Source: Azospirillum doebereinerae
GTDB lineage: Bacteria; Pseudomonadota; Alphaproteobacteria; Azospirillales; Azospirillaceae
DNA length: 64,000 nucleotides
Direction of reading: 5' to 3'
NCBI RefSeq assembly: GCF_003989665.1
Contig: NZ_RZIJ01000007.1
Location: 62,001 to 126,000, forward strand
Shown in pieces: positions 16,930 through 25,701 of this stretch (its first letter is position 1; each line of letters starts with the position of its first letter). The notes under the pieces are model-generated. The model worked only from the letters and a program-made list of their open reading frames with translations. It searched no databases and was not told the origin of the DNA. A program made the translations under genes and the position numbers.

Positions 16930-18132
16930 TTATCCGCGTCCGCTGCATTTGGTCTCCGGCTGGTCGTCGCCCAGCGTGTCGAGCTCCGAGAACTGGTGCA
17001 GGAATCCGGGTTGCGGCGACACCGACACCAGCGTGCGCGGCCCGGCGAGCAGCACGGGCTGGCGCAGCTGGCCGTCCCACGGGCGGAAGCTCAACCCCTG
17101 TCCCTTGAACGCCGGCAGGGTGAAGTCCGGCCCACGGATGTAGGCCGCCAGCACCGCCGGATCGGCCGAGTTGGTGCGCGTCGCCGCCTCGCCCACCGCG
17201 CGGACGGCGATCCAGGCCGCGTAGTCGCGGGGGCGCATCCAGCGTCCGGCCTGCCGCTCGAAACGGCTGTGCAGTTGCGTGGCCCCCCATTGCTCGTGCA
17301 CCCGCGACCACGCGGTCGGCACCAGCCCGTGGGTGCCGACCACCGGCCGGGGCAGCCAGGTGCGGTAGGCGAGATACTCGCCGAACGCGTCCGCCTCGTC
17401 GGCGACCACCACCACGTCGTGGTCGCGTCCCTGGGTGAAGACGGGGATTTCCGACTGAAGGGTGACGTGGCCGGTGTCCACCCGGCGGTTGGCGTCCTCG
17501 AAGCTCCAGATCTTCTCCTCGACGATGCGGGCGCCATAGCGTTTGGCGGCGCGGCGCAAGGCCTCGGCGAAGGCGGCGTCCTCCGGCGCGCGGCCGACCA
17601 CCAGCATCCAGTTCGACCAGCGCCGCAGCGCCAGATACTGCGCCAGCGCGTCGGCCAGCATCCGCCGGCTGGGCGCCGTGTGCAGCAGGTTGGCGCGGCA
17701 AAGTTCGTTGCGCAGTTCGTCGTCGGGCGCGCGGGCGTTGAGGATCAGCATCGCGCGCGCGTCGGGAAGCGCGGCGGCGGCCAGCAGGGCGTCGGCCCGC
17801 AGATCGGCGACGAGCAACCGGATGCCCTGGGCGGCGAGGCCGCGCACCGCCCCCTCGACGCCTTCGCCCTCCGGGACCGTCGCCTCCACCAGTTCGAAGC
17901 GCTGGTTGAGGAAGCGCCCGGTCGTGTCGTTGTCGACGACGGCGAGGCGCGCGCCCTGCACCCCTTCGTCCTCCACCACCGGTTCGAGGAAGGTGAGGGG
18001 AATCCTCGGTTCCTCCGCACGGGTCAGGTAGCCGATGCGGATCGTCAGCGGGTCGGCGGCCCCGGCGCCCCCCCAGGCGGAACCGGCGAGCAGAAGCGCG
18101 CAGGCGACGGCCAGCCGGCGAAGCGCCGTCAT
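16930..18132 (-). CDS. PQQ-associated ABC transporter substrate-binding protein (PedA/LutA-like)
   Basis: The 400-residue product has a signal peptide (LAVACALLLAGSAWGGAGAAD). Its fold resembles branched-chain amino acid binding proteins: the opening is LTIRIGYLTRAEEPRIPLTFLEP and later segments are HDVVVVADEADAFGEYLAYRTW. This divergent class accompanies PQQ dehydrogenases rather than amino-acid permeases. It is followed by the beta-propeller gene 31 bp downstream. Its own ATG overlaps the stop of the NitT-type ATPase gene (ATGA), so both ABC systems appear to be co-transcribed. The ligand is inferred to be lanthanide-related, not shown. Confidence 0.8.
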   Translation of the reverse strand: MTALRRLAVACALLLAGSAWGGAGAADPLTIRIGYLTRAEEPRIPLTFLEPVVEDEGVQGARLAVVDNDTTGRFLNQRFELVEATVPEGEGVEGAVRGLAAQGIRLLVADLRADALLAAAALPDARAMLILNARAPDDELRNELCRANLLHTAPSRRMLADALAQYLALRRWSNWMLVVGRAPEDAAFAEALRRAAKRYGARIVEEKIWSFEDANRRVDTGHVTLQSEIPVFTQGRDHDVVVVADEADAFGEYLAYRTWLPRPVVGTHGLVPTAWSRVHEQWGATQLHSRFERQAGRWMRPRDYAAWIAVRAVGEAATRTNSADPAVLAAYIRGPDFTLPAFKGQGLSFRPWDGQLRQPVLLAGPRTLVSVSPQPGFLHQFSELDTLGDDQPETKCSGRG

Positions 18133-18998
18133 GCCACGCCCTCCAGTGCCGCCGCGTGCTCGCGCCGCAACGCCGACCGGAAGGCGTCGATCCGGTCCTC
18201 GTCGGCCCTGTCCTCGTCGCTCAACGCCACCGGGAGGTCGAGCAGCAGCCGGGTGGGCGGCCGCGACAGGAACAGGAGGCGGTCGGCCAGCGTGATCGCC
18301 TCGCGCAAATCATGAGTGACGAACAGCACCGTGGTCGGGTGGGCGCGCAGGATGCGGGTCAGCAGGCGTCGCAACGGCCGGGCGGTCGCGTCGTCGAGCG
18401 AGGCGAAGGCCTCGTCCATCAGCAGCAGGCCCGGCTCGACCGCGAAGGCCCGCGCCAGCGCCGCGCGGCGGCTCATGCCGACCGACAGGCGCGGCGGGTA
18501 CACGGCGCCTTGCCCGTCCAGGCCGACCTCGCGCAGCCATCGGGCGACCCGCTCGTCCCGGTCCGGCCGGCCGTGCAGGACGAGGGCGAGGTTCTCGGCG
18601 ACCGTGCGCCACGGCAGCAGGAGCGGATTCTGGAACACGTATCCCAGCACCGGCTCAGGGCCGCCCTCCTCCGTTCCCGGCAGGAGGACGCTCCCCTGGA
18701 AGTCCCGGTCGAGCCCGGCGACGATGTTCAGCAGCGTGGTCTTGCCGCAGCCCGACGGCCCGAGGATCGCGTGGAAGCGGCCCGCCGGCAGGGTGAGCCG
18801 GAAGTCTTCGAACACGCGGCGCGCCGCCGCTTTTCCCTGGCCGGGAAACCGCTTGGACCGGATGTCGACCGACAGGGGGCCGGAACCGGTTCCGGCTGGC
18901 CGACCCAGGGGTGCCGCGCCTTTGGTTTCTGAAAGGCATTCGATCATCGGGCGATCATCCGCCACTGCGACGCCGTTCCTTTTGCGACGCCTTTGCAA
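18129..18998 (-). CDS. NitT/TauT-type ABC transporter ATPase
   Basis: It contains Walker A GPSGCGKTT, Q-loop YVFQNPLLLPWRT, an unusual signature LSVGMSRRAALARAFA, Walker B GLLLMDEAFASLD and VTHDLREAI. This class (SsuB/TauB-like) matches the binding protein and permease at 6768-8513, which lack an ATPase of their own. I give the outermost ATG; a GTG at 18965 behind AAAAGGAA, or ATG 18947, may be the true start. The signature has M where G is usual in LSGGM/LSGGQ, which may affect activity. The gene heads the minus-strand operon running to 14315. Confidence 0.85.
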   Translation of the reverse strand: MQRRRKRNGVAVADDRPMIECLSETKGAAPLGRPAGTGSGPLSVDIRSKRFPGQGKAAARRVFEDFRLTLPAGRFHAILGPSGCGKTTLLNIVAGLDRDFQGSVLLPGTEEGGPEPVLGYVFQNPLLLPWRTVAENLALVLHGRPDRDERVARWLREVGLDGQGAVYPPRLSVGMSRRAALARAFAVEPGLLLMDEAFASLDDATARPLRRLLTRILRAHPTTVLFVTHDLREAITLADRLLFLSRPPTRLLLDLPVALSDEDRADEDRIDAFRSALRREHAAALEGVA

Positions 18999-19059
18999 CT
19001 ATGGCATCGCAGCGGTACCCGCGCCACGTCCCGAACGGATGATCGCCGTTCCGATGCTC

Positions 19060-19644
19060 TTACGCAGCCTGTGCGCCCTTGCTCTTGGCCACATGGGCCG
19101 CGATGGCGTCCATCAGGGGCGGCGACAGGCAGTCGTAAGGCTCCAGCCCCAACTCCCGCAGGCGCGCGCGGACGGCCGGCATGTTTTCAGGGGGAGCGCC
19201 GGATTCGATGATCGAGGAGACGAACGCGGCGAATTCCGGCGCGCTCCACCCGCTCTTGTCCGACAGCTCGGTGTGGACGAAGTCGAGGCCGTGGAAGGGA
19301 TGGTTCCTGTTCTCGATCCGGCCGTACATGTGGACGCCGCACTCGCGGCAGGCGTGGCGCTGGATGGTCGCCGAGGGGTCCACGACCTGAAGCTTGTCGG
19401 CGTTCGCCGTGACCTCGAGCTTGTCCCTTGGGACGACGGCCACCATGGAAAACAGCGAGCCGGCCGGCTTCCAGCATTTCGTGCAGCCGCACACATGGTT
19501 GTGCGCGGTGTTGCTCTTGATCGAAACCTCGACCGGGTTCTGCGTGCACTTGCAGTGCAGCCGGCCACCGGCAAAATTCGCGTCTCCCGGTTTGACGCCG
19601 TCGTCAACGGCCGGGTGGATCTTGATCCCGATGGTGTTCGCCAT
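19060..19644 (-). CDS. gfa: S-(hydroxymethyl)glutathione synthase Gfa
   Basis: From the ATG at 19644, behind GGAGGAAACGAC, the product is 194 residues. It has the zinc cysteines of the Gfa family: LHCKC near the start, then VCGCTKCW, and [12 protein letters not shown]. Gfa speeds the condensation of formaldehyde with glutathione, the first step of glutathione-linked formaldehyde oxidation. Its position next to a XoxF locus makes sense, because XoxF produces formaldehyde or formate from methanol. The dehydrogenase and hydrolase of that pathway are not in the window. The glutathione synthase activity of Gfa has been questioned in some species. Confidence 0.9.
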   Translation of the reverse strand: MANTIGIKIHPAVDDGVKPGDANFAGGRLHCKCTQNPVEVSIKSNTAHNHVCGCTKCWKPAGSLFSMVAVVPRDKLEVTANADKLQVVDPSATIQRHACRECGVHMYGRIENRNHPFHGLDFVHTELSDKSGWSAPEFAAFVSSIIESGAPPENMPAVRARLRELGLEPYDCLSPPLMDAIAAHVAKSKGAQAA

Positions 19645-19814
19645 GTCGTTTCCTCCAATTTGCAAGATTTTGGCGGCGTGCACGCGTCATCAATCATGCC
19701 CTTCGGTGCGGGGTGTCCGGGGGAGCTTGGCGGCTCCCCGGCGGAACGAGGCTGCCGGGCTGGTCCGCAATGGTGGACGGCGCGGAGAAGCGGCTTCAGG
19801 GTGAGCCATCCGGG

Positions 19815-21173
19815 TCAGGCTTTCCAGGGAGCGTCAGGCGCTTCGCATGGGGCAGAGGGGGGACGTTCAGCCCAATCGGGCGTGGCTGCGAACCCGGTGT
19901 CCACACGCGAAAGGTCGTCCAGGGATCGCCGGACGATCGGAACCAGCCCGGCGACGAAGCCGCCGGGGAGGCCGAACACCTGGCGGAAGCGGTCGGCTTC
20001 GTAACCGCCCTCGCGGACGAGCCGGTCGGTCGGAACGTACAGGCTGGGACCCGCGAGATAGCCGGTCGCGATCCACCCCTCGGGCAGCAGCGGTTGGAGG
20101 ATGGGCGACCATTCGCCGACCATCTCCCCCGTCATGGCGACCACGCCGCAGGTCTCCCCGAAATCCAGGCGCACGAAATCCAGGGCGATGTCCGGGCATC
20201 CGCCCGCGCCGTCCCCGACGAAGACGCGAGGGGAGCGGGCGCTGCGATGGGTCACGGCCGCGCCGCCGTTCACCGCCCCGGCGGCGCCGGCACAGGCCAG
20301 GGCGACCTGCGACAGCGCCTCGCCCCAGGCCCGGTAGCTTTCCAGCGTGAACGACGGCAGGACCGGGTTGAACGGCAGCATCTGCCCGACGAGGTCGCGC
20401 AGGGAGCGCGGGGCCGCGAAGGGAATGTCGGGAATGGCCGAACCGGCAAGGCCCGGAAGATACAGCACGGCGCACGCCTCTCCGAAGACGGCGCGCAGGC
20501 GGTTCCGCACCAGTCCGGGAAAATCGGCCGAGACGTGGTCCGGACGGGGATAGCGGTTGGCGTGGCAGGGGAAGGACCAGATCACCGCCCGCACGGCCGA
20601 GGCCGCGTCGCGCAGGACGATGCAGCGCAGCGTCGGATCGACCGTTCCGTCGCGGTGCGGGGCCATCGCGATCACCTTGCCGAAGCGCAGCCGCCTTTCG
20701 TGGCGCAGAGCCGAATAGTCGAGAACCCAGGCGGGGCGGCGGCGGTTGACGTTGAAGGGCGCGTGCCGCCGGGCATGGCCCACGGACAGCGCCGGCCCCG
20801 GCCGCGCGATCAGGCGCCGCACGGCCTCGCCGATCCGTTGGACGACCATGTCGCCATAGGCGGGATCGTAGGGACCGAGCCGGGGGATCTCCGGGGCCAG
20901 GGACGGCGCGTTGTGGGTGTGGGTCGCCACCAGGACCAGCCGCCGCGCCGGGATCCCGGCGGCCTCGGCAATGGCCGTGCGGACCGACGGGCCGACGAAG
21001 AGCGTGTCCACGCTTCCCAGCACCACGGGTTGCCCGTCGCGGTCGGCGAAGGCCGCGAGATTCGCTTCGAGCGGCGTGTCGATCCGGGTGAAGTCTCCCC
21101 GCCGGGCGGTGAAGCCGGCGAGGGGGGCGGGGTGGGACGGCGTGATGCCGACCGTGAGGACTCCGGCGCGCAT
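19815..21173 (-). CDS. Neutral/alkaline ceramidase-like protein in polysaccharide operon
   Basis: The 452 residues resemble the N-terminal catalytic domain of neutral/alkaline non-lysosomal ceramidases. It opens with AGVLTVGITPSHPAPLAGF. A zinc-type motif THTHNAPS lies at about residues 84-91. The segments FPCHANRY and SADFPGLVRN follow, and a late GEMVGEWSP. It has no signal peptide and lacks the usual C-terminal immunoglobulin-like domain, being about 200 residues shorter than classical enzymes. Proteins of this type sit in many exopolysaccharide loci, where their substrate is unknown. It follows the flippase by 9 bp on the same operon. True ceramidase activity is doubtful. Confidence 0.65.
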   Translation of the reverse strand: MRAGVLTVGITPSHPAPLAGFTARRGDFTRIDTPLEANLAAFADRDGQPVVLGSVDTLFVGPSVRTAIAEAAGIPARRLVLVATHTHNAPSLAPEIPRLGPYDPAYGDMVVQRIGEAVRRLIARPGPALSVGHARRHAPFNVNRRRPAWVLDYSALRHERRLRFGKVIAMAPHRDGTVDPTLRCIVLRDAASAVRAVIWSFPCHANRYPRPDHVSADFPGLVRNRLRAVFGEACAVLYLPGLAGSAIPDIPFAAPRSLRDLVGQMLPFNPVLPSFTLESYRAWGEALSQVALACAGAAGAVNGGAAVTHRSARSPRVFVGDGAGGCPDIALDFVRLDFGETCGVVAMTGEMVGEWSPILQPLLPEGWIATGYLAGPSLYVPTDRLVREGGYEADRFRQVFGLPGGFVAGLVPIVRRSLDDLSRVDTGFAATPDWAERPPSAPCEAPDAPWKA

Positions 21174-21182
21174 GCCCCGGCC

Positions 21183-22550
21183 TCACCGCGTCGGGCTGGG
21201 CTGGGGGGCGGTCCGGGCGCCGGCCGGCTCCGCCCGCGCCCGGATGCGCCGGATGGCGACCGCGTTGAGCGTGAACAGGCCGACGTTGGCGACGACCTGG
21301 GCCAGGGTCAGCCCGGCGACGCAGCCCAGCGCCGACAACTCCAGCCGCCACGCGGCGGCGAGCGCGCCGGTGACGAGGAGCAGCCGCGCGGCCTCCCAGC
21401 CGGCCATCCAGTGGTTCAAACGGTAGATGTGCAGGCTTTCCGTGCCGTGCGCCCCGAGGCCGACGACGTGGGACAGCAGGATGACCCCGGCGAACGTCCC
21501 GGCCTGCTCCCAGTTCGCCCCGAAGACCAGTCCGAACAGTTCGCCGCCGAACCAGACCAGGACCAGCCCCGGCGTCATCAGCGCGAACAGCCCGGCGTTG
21601 AGGCACAGGAACAATTGCCACAGCCGCTTGGGATCCTCGGTCTGAAGCCGCGCCGCGTTGCCCCAGAAGACGTGGTTCACCGCCTGCCCGACCAGCGAGG
21701 CGGGTTGCCAGAGCACGCGCTGGGCCAGCGACCACTGCCCCGTCACGGCCAGCCCGTAGAGCGACGGCAGGACGAGGCTGGGGATCTGGCTGCTCACCGC
21801 GCTGACCATGCTCGACGGGGTCGAGATCAGGGGGAACCGGTAATACTCCACCGCCAGACGCCGCAGCCGGTCCAGGGTGACGCCGCGAAAGCCGGGCAGG
21901 ACGTCCCGGCGGAACGACCACAGGCCGCGCAGGAAGCCCAGCGCGTAGCCGGCGGCGTAGCCGAGCAGCAGGCTGGACGCGTGGGGATGGAGCAGCCCGA
22001 AGGCGGTCTGGCAGCCCGCGACCCCCAGCAGCGTGACGAAGCGCACCCCGGCCACCTGCGCGAAGGCGCGGTGGCGCACCAGCCAGCTCAGCGCCGTCTC
22101 ATGCAGGCCGGTGACCGTCAGGGCCGCCGCCAGCAGCCAGACGTCGGCGGCGGACACGTCCATCCAGCCCGCCAGCACCGGTTGGGCCAGGGTGCCCAGC
22201 AGGGTGAGCGTGGGGACCGAGACGGCGACCACCGCCAGGCAGAGAACCAGGAGTTCGCGGGCGACGGCGTCCTGCTGCGGCAGCGGCAGGGCCATGTTGA
22301 GGCGCAGCACGACTAGCGGCAGCAGGATGTTCACCAGCGCGTTCAGGAGCGCGAAGTGGCCGAGGGATTCCGGGCTGTAGAGCCGGGTCAGCAGCGGAGC
22401 CGCCATGAAGGCGAGCAACTGTCCCAGCCCGACCGCCCCCGAGATGCTGATCACGTCGGCGACGGCGTGTCCGATGAACGCCCCGTTGCGCCGGACGATG
22501 CCGCGCACCCGCGCCGTCCGGTCCGTCTCTCTGTTCACCTGCCGCATCAT
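21183..22550 (-). CDS. Wzx-type lipid-linked oligosaccharide flippase
   Basis: The 455-residue protein has about 12 to 14 hydrophobic segments and belongs to the MATE/MviN-like polysaccharide flippase class. Its N-terminal segment is VGLGQLLAFMAAPLLTRLYSPESLGHFALLNA, typical of Wzx/RfbX (pattern L.AP.LTRLY.PE..G). I place the start at the tandem ATGs at 22550/22547 behind AAGGAAGC rather than at 22580. It would flip undecaprenyl-linked repeat units across the inner membrane. It sits 9 bp upstream of the ceramidase-like gene and downstream of the aminotransferase, separated by a repeat element. Confidence 0.85.
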   Translation of the reverse strand: MMRQVNRETDRTARVRGIVRRNGAFIGHAVADVISISGAVGLGQLLAFMAAPLLTRLYSPESLGHFALLNALVNILLPLVVLRLNMALPLPQQDAVARELLVLCLAVVAVSVPTLTLLGTLAQPVLAGWMDVSAADVWLLAAALTVTGLHETALSWLVRHRAFAQVAGVRFVTLLGVAGCQTAFGLLHPHASSLLLGYAAGYALGFLRGLWSFRRDVLPGFRGVTLDRLRRLAVEYYRFPLISTPSSMVSAVSSQIPSLVLPSLYGLAVTGQWSLAQRVLWQPASLVGQAVNHVFWGNAARLQTEDPKRLWQLFLCLNAGLFALMTPGLVLVWFGGELFGLVFGANWEQAGTFAGVILLSHVVGLGAHGTESLHIYRLNHWMAGWEAARLLLVTGALAAAWRLELSALGCVAGLTLAQVVANVGLFTLNAVAIRRIRARAEPAGARTAPQPSPTR

Positions 22551-22611
22551 GCTTCCTTCGGCCCGCGCCCGCCGCCCCATGGAACCTCAGTCGCCCCCAT
22601 AGGCGTGGACT

Positions 22612-22733
22612 TAGCCCCTCTCCCCTTGCGGGAGAGGGGTTGGGGTGAGGGGTCGCAAATCGTCTTTCGCCTGCGGCGAATACCCCTCATCCCAACCCTT
22701 CTCCCACAAGGGGAGAAGGGCCAAGTCCGCGCA
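22612..22733. repeat. Dispersed CCCTCTCCC-type palindromic repeat, copy A
   Basis: The segment contains a hairpin CCCCTCTCCCC..GGGAGAGGGG followed by GGGGTGAGGGG. Its inverted partner CCCCTCATCCC..CTTCTCCC lies about 50 bp on, so the whole element is a large imperfect palindrome. Related sequences occur at 59543-59672 and 60990-61147. It lies between the aminotransferase gene and the flippase gene of one operon and may form a strong RNA hairpin there. Confidence 0.75.
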
Positions 22734-22746
22734 CATGAACAGCTTC

Positions 22747-23886
22747 CTAACCGCCTCGGCGGCCCGTCGGGTGGAGCGTGTCGAGGACGCGGTCGCACAC
22801 CCAGGCCGCCTCCTCCACGGTGATCTCGCCGCAGATGGGCAGGCTGAGGACGCGCGCGGCGGCCCGTTCCGCGTTCGGCAGGCGTTCGTACCCGTGCCGC
22901 CCTCGGAAGGCCGGCTGGAGATGGAGGGGGATGGGGTAATGCACCCCCGTCTCCACCCCCGACGCCGCCAGCCTGGCCACCACCGCCGGGCGGTCGTCCA
23001 CTTCGATCACGTACAGGTGATGGACCGGGTCGGCACCGGCCGGCGGGACGATGGTCTTGATGCCGGCGGGCCGCAGCCGCGCGTCGTAGTAGCGGGCGAT
23101 GCGGCGGCGGCGTTCGGTCCATTCCGCCAGATGGGGCAGCTTCACGGTCAGCAGCGCCGCCTGCAAGCCGTCGAGCCTTTGGTTGTGGCCGATCCGGTCG
23201 TGTTCGTATTTCGACAGGCGCCCGTGGTCCGCGAGCTTGACGACGCTCTCCGCCAGATCCGGATCCGAGGTGGTCACCATGCCGGCGTCCCCCAGCGCTC
23301 CCAGATTCTTGCCGGGGAAGAAACTGAACCCGCCGGCCGTGCCGAGGGTGCCGACCGTCCGCCCGTGGTAGGTGGCGAGATGCGCCTGCGCGCAGTCCTC
23401 GATCACCACCAGCCGGTGGTCGGCGGCGATGGCCAGGATGGCGCCCATGTCGGCCGGGGTGCCGTAGAGATGCACCGGAACGACCGCGCGCGTGCGGGGG
23501 GTCAGCCGCCGCAGCAGGTCTTCGGGATCCAGCGTGTAGCTGTCCGGATCGATGTCGCAGAACACCGGGGTGGCGCCGACGTGGCAGACCGCCTCGCCCG
23601 TGGCGATGAAGGTGAGCGACGGGACGATCACCTCGTCGCCGGGGCCGATGCCGGCCGCCTCCAGGGCGAGCGACAGGGCGGCCGTGCCGTTCGCGCAGCC
23701 GACGGCGTGCGGAACGCCGAGGGCCTTCGCGAAGGCCGCCTCGAAGGCGGCGACGTGCGGTCCCTTGATGAAGGCCCGGTCGTCCAGCACCGCCTCGAAG
23801 GCGGCGACCAGTTCGGGGCGCAAACGCTCGATCTGCCGCGCGAGGTTCACGAAGGGGACGCGCTGGAGGGTGGTCGCGCCGCTCAT
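22747..23886 (-). CDS. DegT/DnrJ/EryC1-type sugar aminotransferase
   Basis: The ATG at 23886 overlaps the stop of the upstream oxidoreductase (ATGA), giving 379 residues. Motifs of the PLP-dependent sugar aminotransferases are present: CANGTAALSLAL, GDEVIVPSLTF, VEDCAQAH-like IEDCAQAH, and SFFPGKNLGALGDAG with the lysine that binds PLP. HYPIPLHLQPAF near the C-terminus is typical of the WbpE/WlbC-type 3-aminotransferases. Together with the Gfo/Idh oxidoreductase it would make a 3-amino sugar nucleotide: oxidation at C3 followed by transamination. The precise sugar cannot be told from sequence. Confidence 0.88.
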   Translation of the reverse strand: MSGATTLQRVPFVNLARQIERLRPELVAAFEAVLDDRAFIKGPHVAAFEAAFAKALGVPHAVGCANGTAALSLALEAAGIGPGDEVIVPSLTFIATGEAVCHVGATPVFCDIDPDSYTLDPEDLLRRLTPRTRAVVPVHLYGTPADMGAILAIAADHRLVVIEDCAQAHLATYHGRTVGTLGTAGGFSFFPGKNLGALGDAGMVTTSDPDLAESVVKLADHGRLSKYEHDRIGHNQRLDGLQAALLTVKLPHLAEWTERRRRIARYYDARLRPAGIKTIVPPAGADPVHHLYVIEVDDRPAVVARLAASGVETGVHYPIPLHLQPAFRGRHGYERLPNAERAAARVLSLPICGEITVEEAAWVCDRVLDTLHPTGRRGG

Positions 23887-25010
23887 GCCGCCGGCACTCC
23901 CACCAGCCGGCGGACCGGCGGCAGCAGGACGGGCGGCGCAACGGGCCGCTCCAGCCCCAGCCGCGAGATGCGGGGCCGGAAGCGCAGCCGGACCTCCTGT
24001 TCCTGCGCGATGGATTCGTAGATCGCCGACAGCAGGACCAGCGATTTGTAGCCCTCCAGCCCATCCACCAGGGCGCGGCCGCCGTGCTGGATGCTGTCCA
24101 CCACGTTGTTCAGGTAATGCTTGTGCCCGAAGCCGTAGACGTCCGGTGGCGTCTCGCGGCATTCGCGCAGGACGGCCTCGTCCTCCGGCCCCTGGTCCAC
24201 GAAGTTCCAGGTCTTCATCTCGTTCACGGCGAAGCCGCCGATCTCCACGGTGCCGCGTTCGCCCAGGATGGAGATGGAACCCTCCAGGTCCTTCGGCCGG
24301 ACCGCCGTCGTGGCCTCGACCACGCCGATGGCGCCGCTGGCGAACGTGATGAGGGCGACGCCGGTGTCCTCCGCCTCAATGTCGACCAGCGCGGTGCGCG
24401 CCTTGGCGAAGACGGTGTCGGGCTCGCCGAGCAGCCATTCCAGCAGGTCGACGTGGTGACTCGCCTGGTTGGCGAAGACGCCGCCGTCCATCGCCAGGGT
24501 GCCGCGCCACGGATCCTGGTCGTAATAGGCCTGCGGCCGCGACCAGCGGACCCGCACCGTGCCCATGACGATCTTGCCGAACCGGCCGGCCGCGACGGCT
24601 TGGCGCAGGCGGACGACCGGCAGGTTGCAGCGGTTCTGCTTGACGACGAACAGCTTCACGTTCGCGGAATCGCAGGCGCGGATCATCGCCTCGGCGTCGG
24701 GCAGCGTCAGCGCCATCGGCTTCTCGACGACGACGTGCTTGCCGTAGCGGGCGAGGTCGATGGTGTGGCGCGCGTGGTTGCCGCTTTCCGTCAGGACGCT
24801 GACGACGTCGATCCGGTCGCCCATCGCCTCCATCATGGCGTGGTAGTCGGCGTAGCCCGGAACCCCGTATTCCCGCGTGAAGTTGCGGAGGCGGTCGTCC
24901 TTGACCTCCGCCACGGCCGCCAGGGTGGCGCCCTTGATCTGCCCGCCGGCTAGAAGGTCTGCGTGCCGCTTGGCAATGCGTCCGCATCCGACCAGTGCAA
25001 ATGCCGTCAT
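23883..25010 (-). CDS. Gfo/Idh/MocA-type NAD-dependent sugar oxidoreductase
   Basis: The start at 25010 follows GGAGGACGGCGG and gives 375 residues. The N-terminal Rossmann motif is ALVGCGRIAKRHADLL. The signature VVVEKPMALTLPDAE carries the EKP motif, and further on there is GGGxxxxxxxH in the form MDGGVFANQASHHVD. This resembles WbpB/WlbA, which oxidise UDP-GlcNAcA at C3 before transamination by the neighbour. It is the first gene of the operon that runs down to 19815, and its promoter lies in the AT-richer stretch after 25010. Confidence 0.87.
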   Translation of the reverse strand: MTAFALVGCGRIAKRHADLLAGGQIKGATLAAVAEVKDDRLRNFTREYGVPGYADYHAMMEAMGDRIDVVSVLTESGNHARHTIDLARYGKHVVVEKPMALTLPDAEAMIRACDSANVKLFVVKQNRCNLPVVRLRQAVAAGRFGKIVMGTVRVRWSRPQAYYDQDPWRGTLAMDGGVFANQASHHVDLLEWLLGEPDTVFAKARTALVDIEAEDTGVALITFASGAIGVVEATTAVRPKDLEGSISILGERGTVEIGGFAVNEMKTWNFVDQGPEDEAVLRECRETPPDVYGFGHKHYLNNVVDSIQHGGRALVDGLEGYKSLVLLSAIYESIAQEQEVRLRFRPRISRLGLERPVAPPVLLPPVRRLVGVPAA

Positions 25011-25701
25011 CCGCCGTCCTCCGATCGCGTTACGAGGTGATGTTACGATGTTTTGTTTTTTGGAAAACATAAGAAGTTGGCGTAGAGAATGGAAAAGAAG
25101 GGGTGCCGAAAGAGAAAGAAGGGATTGGAGGGACGGGGCCGCCGAAGGGGGAACATCCGTCCTTGTCCGCTTCCGGCGGGGAGCCGCCGCCGGATCTCCC
25201 CAACCGGTCACCGCGCAGGGTGATTCTGTGGCGTGACGGCAACAGGCGGCCGAAATGATGCAAGATGCTTAAAATTATCCCCAAACATGTCCGACTTTCG
25301 CCTCGACGACTTGTCATATGTTCACGAACAGAACAGGGCGCCTGGTGCCGTCCGGTTTCGACAATTTAGACAGTCGAGGCCATGGCAATCTCAGGTTTCT
25401 GTTTAATCATGGAAGAGGACTCCACAGAGGTTGCACCTCCTGTTCTTTTACATGATTCAAGGGATCCCGACACATTGGGGATCGATCCGGATGAGAATCA
25501 AGGTCGATCTTCAGTGCTGGCGGTATGTACTTGGCGATGGATGGCAATCTCGTTCGAGCCTTGGAGCGGATGCACCCAACGGTGCTCTGTCCGCACCACT
25601 TCCTACGGCGTCCCACGGGACCCCTGACGGGCCGCTCCGGCGTGCCCGAAGGCTCGTTCTCTTGCCTTGCCATGTGGCACACAACAGAAGTGACTGAATT
25701 T
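25011..25701. promoter_or_regulatory. Divergent intergenic region with a candidate operator
   Basis: About 690 bp separate the oxidoreductase operon from the plus-strand beta-helix gene. An inverted repeat ATGTTTT (25048-25054) / AAAACAT (25064-25070) lies just upstream of the minus-strand operon and is AT-rich compared with its surroundings. Related half-sites occur in the palindrome at 38515-38550. Open frames within the region lack family resemblance and clear ribosome-binding sites. I see no RNA gene. Confidence 0.4.

Noticed and set aside
19713..22316. Plus-strand open frame of 867 codons
   Set aside because: It is antisense to the ceramidase-like and flippase genes, with repetitive Arg/Gly/Gln content and no motifs.
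22612..22733. Possible CRISPR or tandem array from the repeated CCCTC/GAGGG blocks
   Set aside because: The blocks are inverted, unevenly spaced and without unique equal-length spacers; the element fits a dispersed palindromic repeat.
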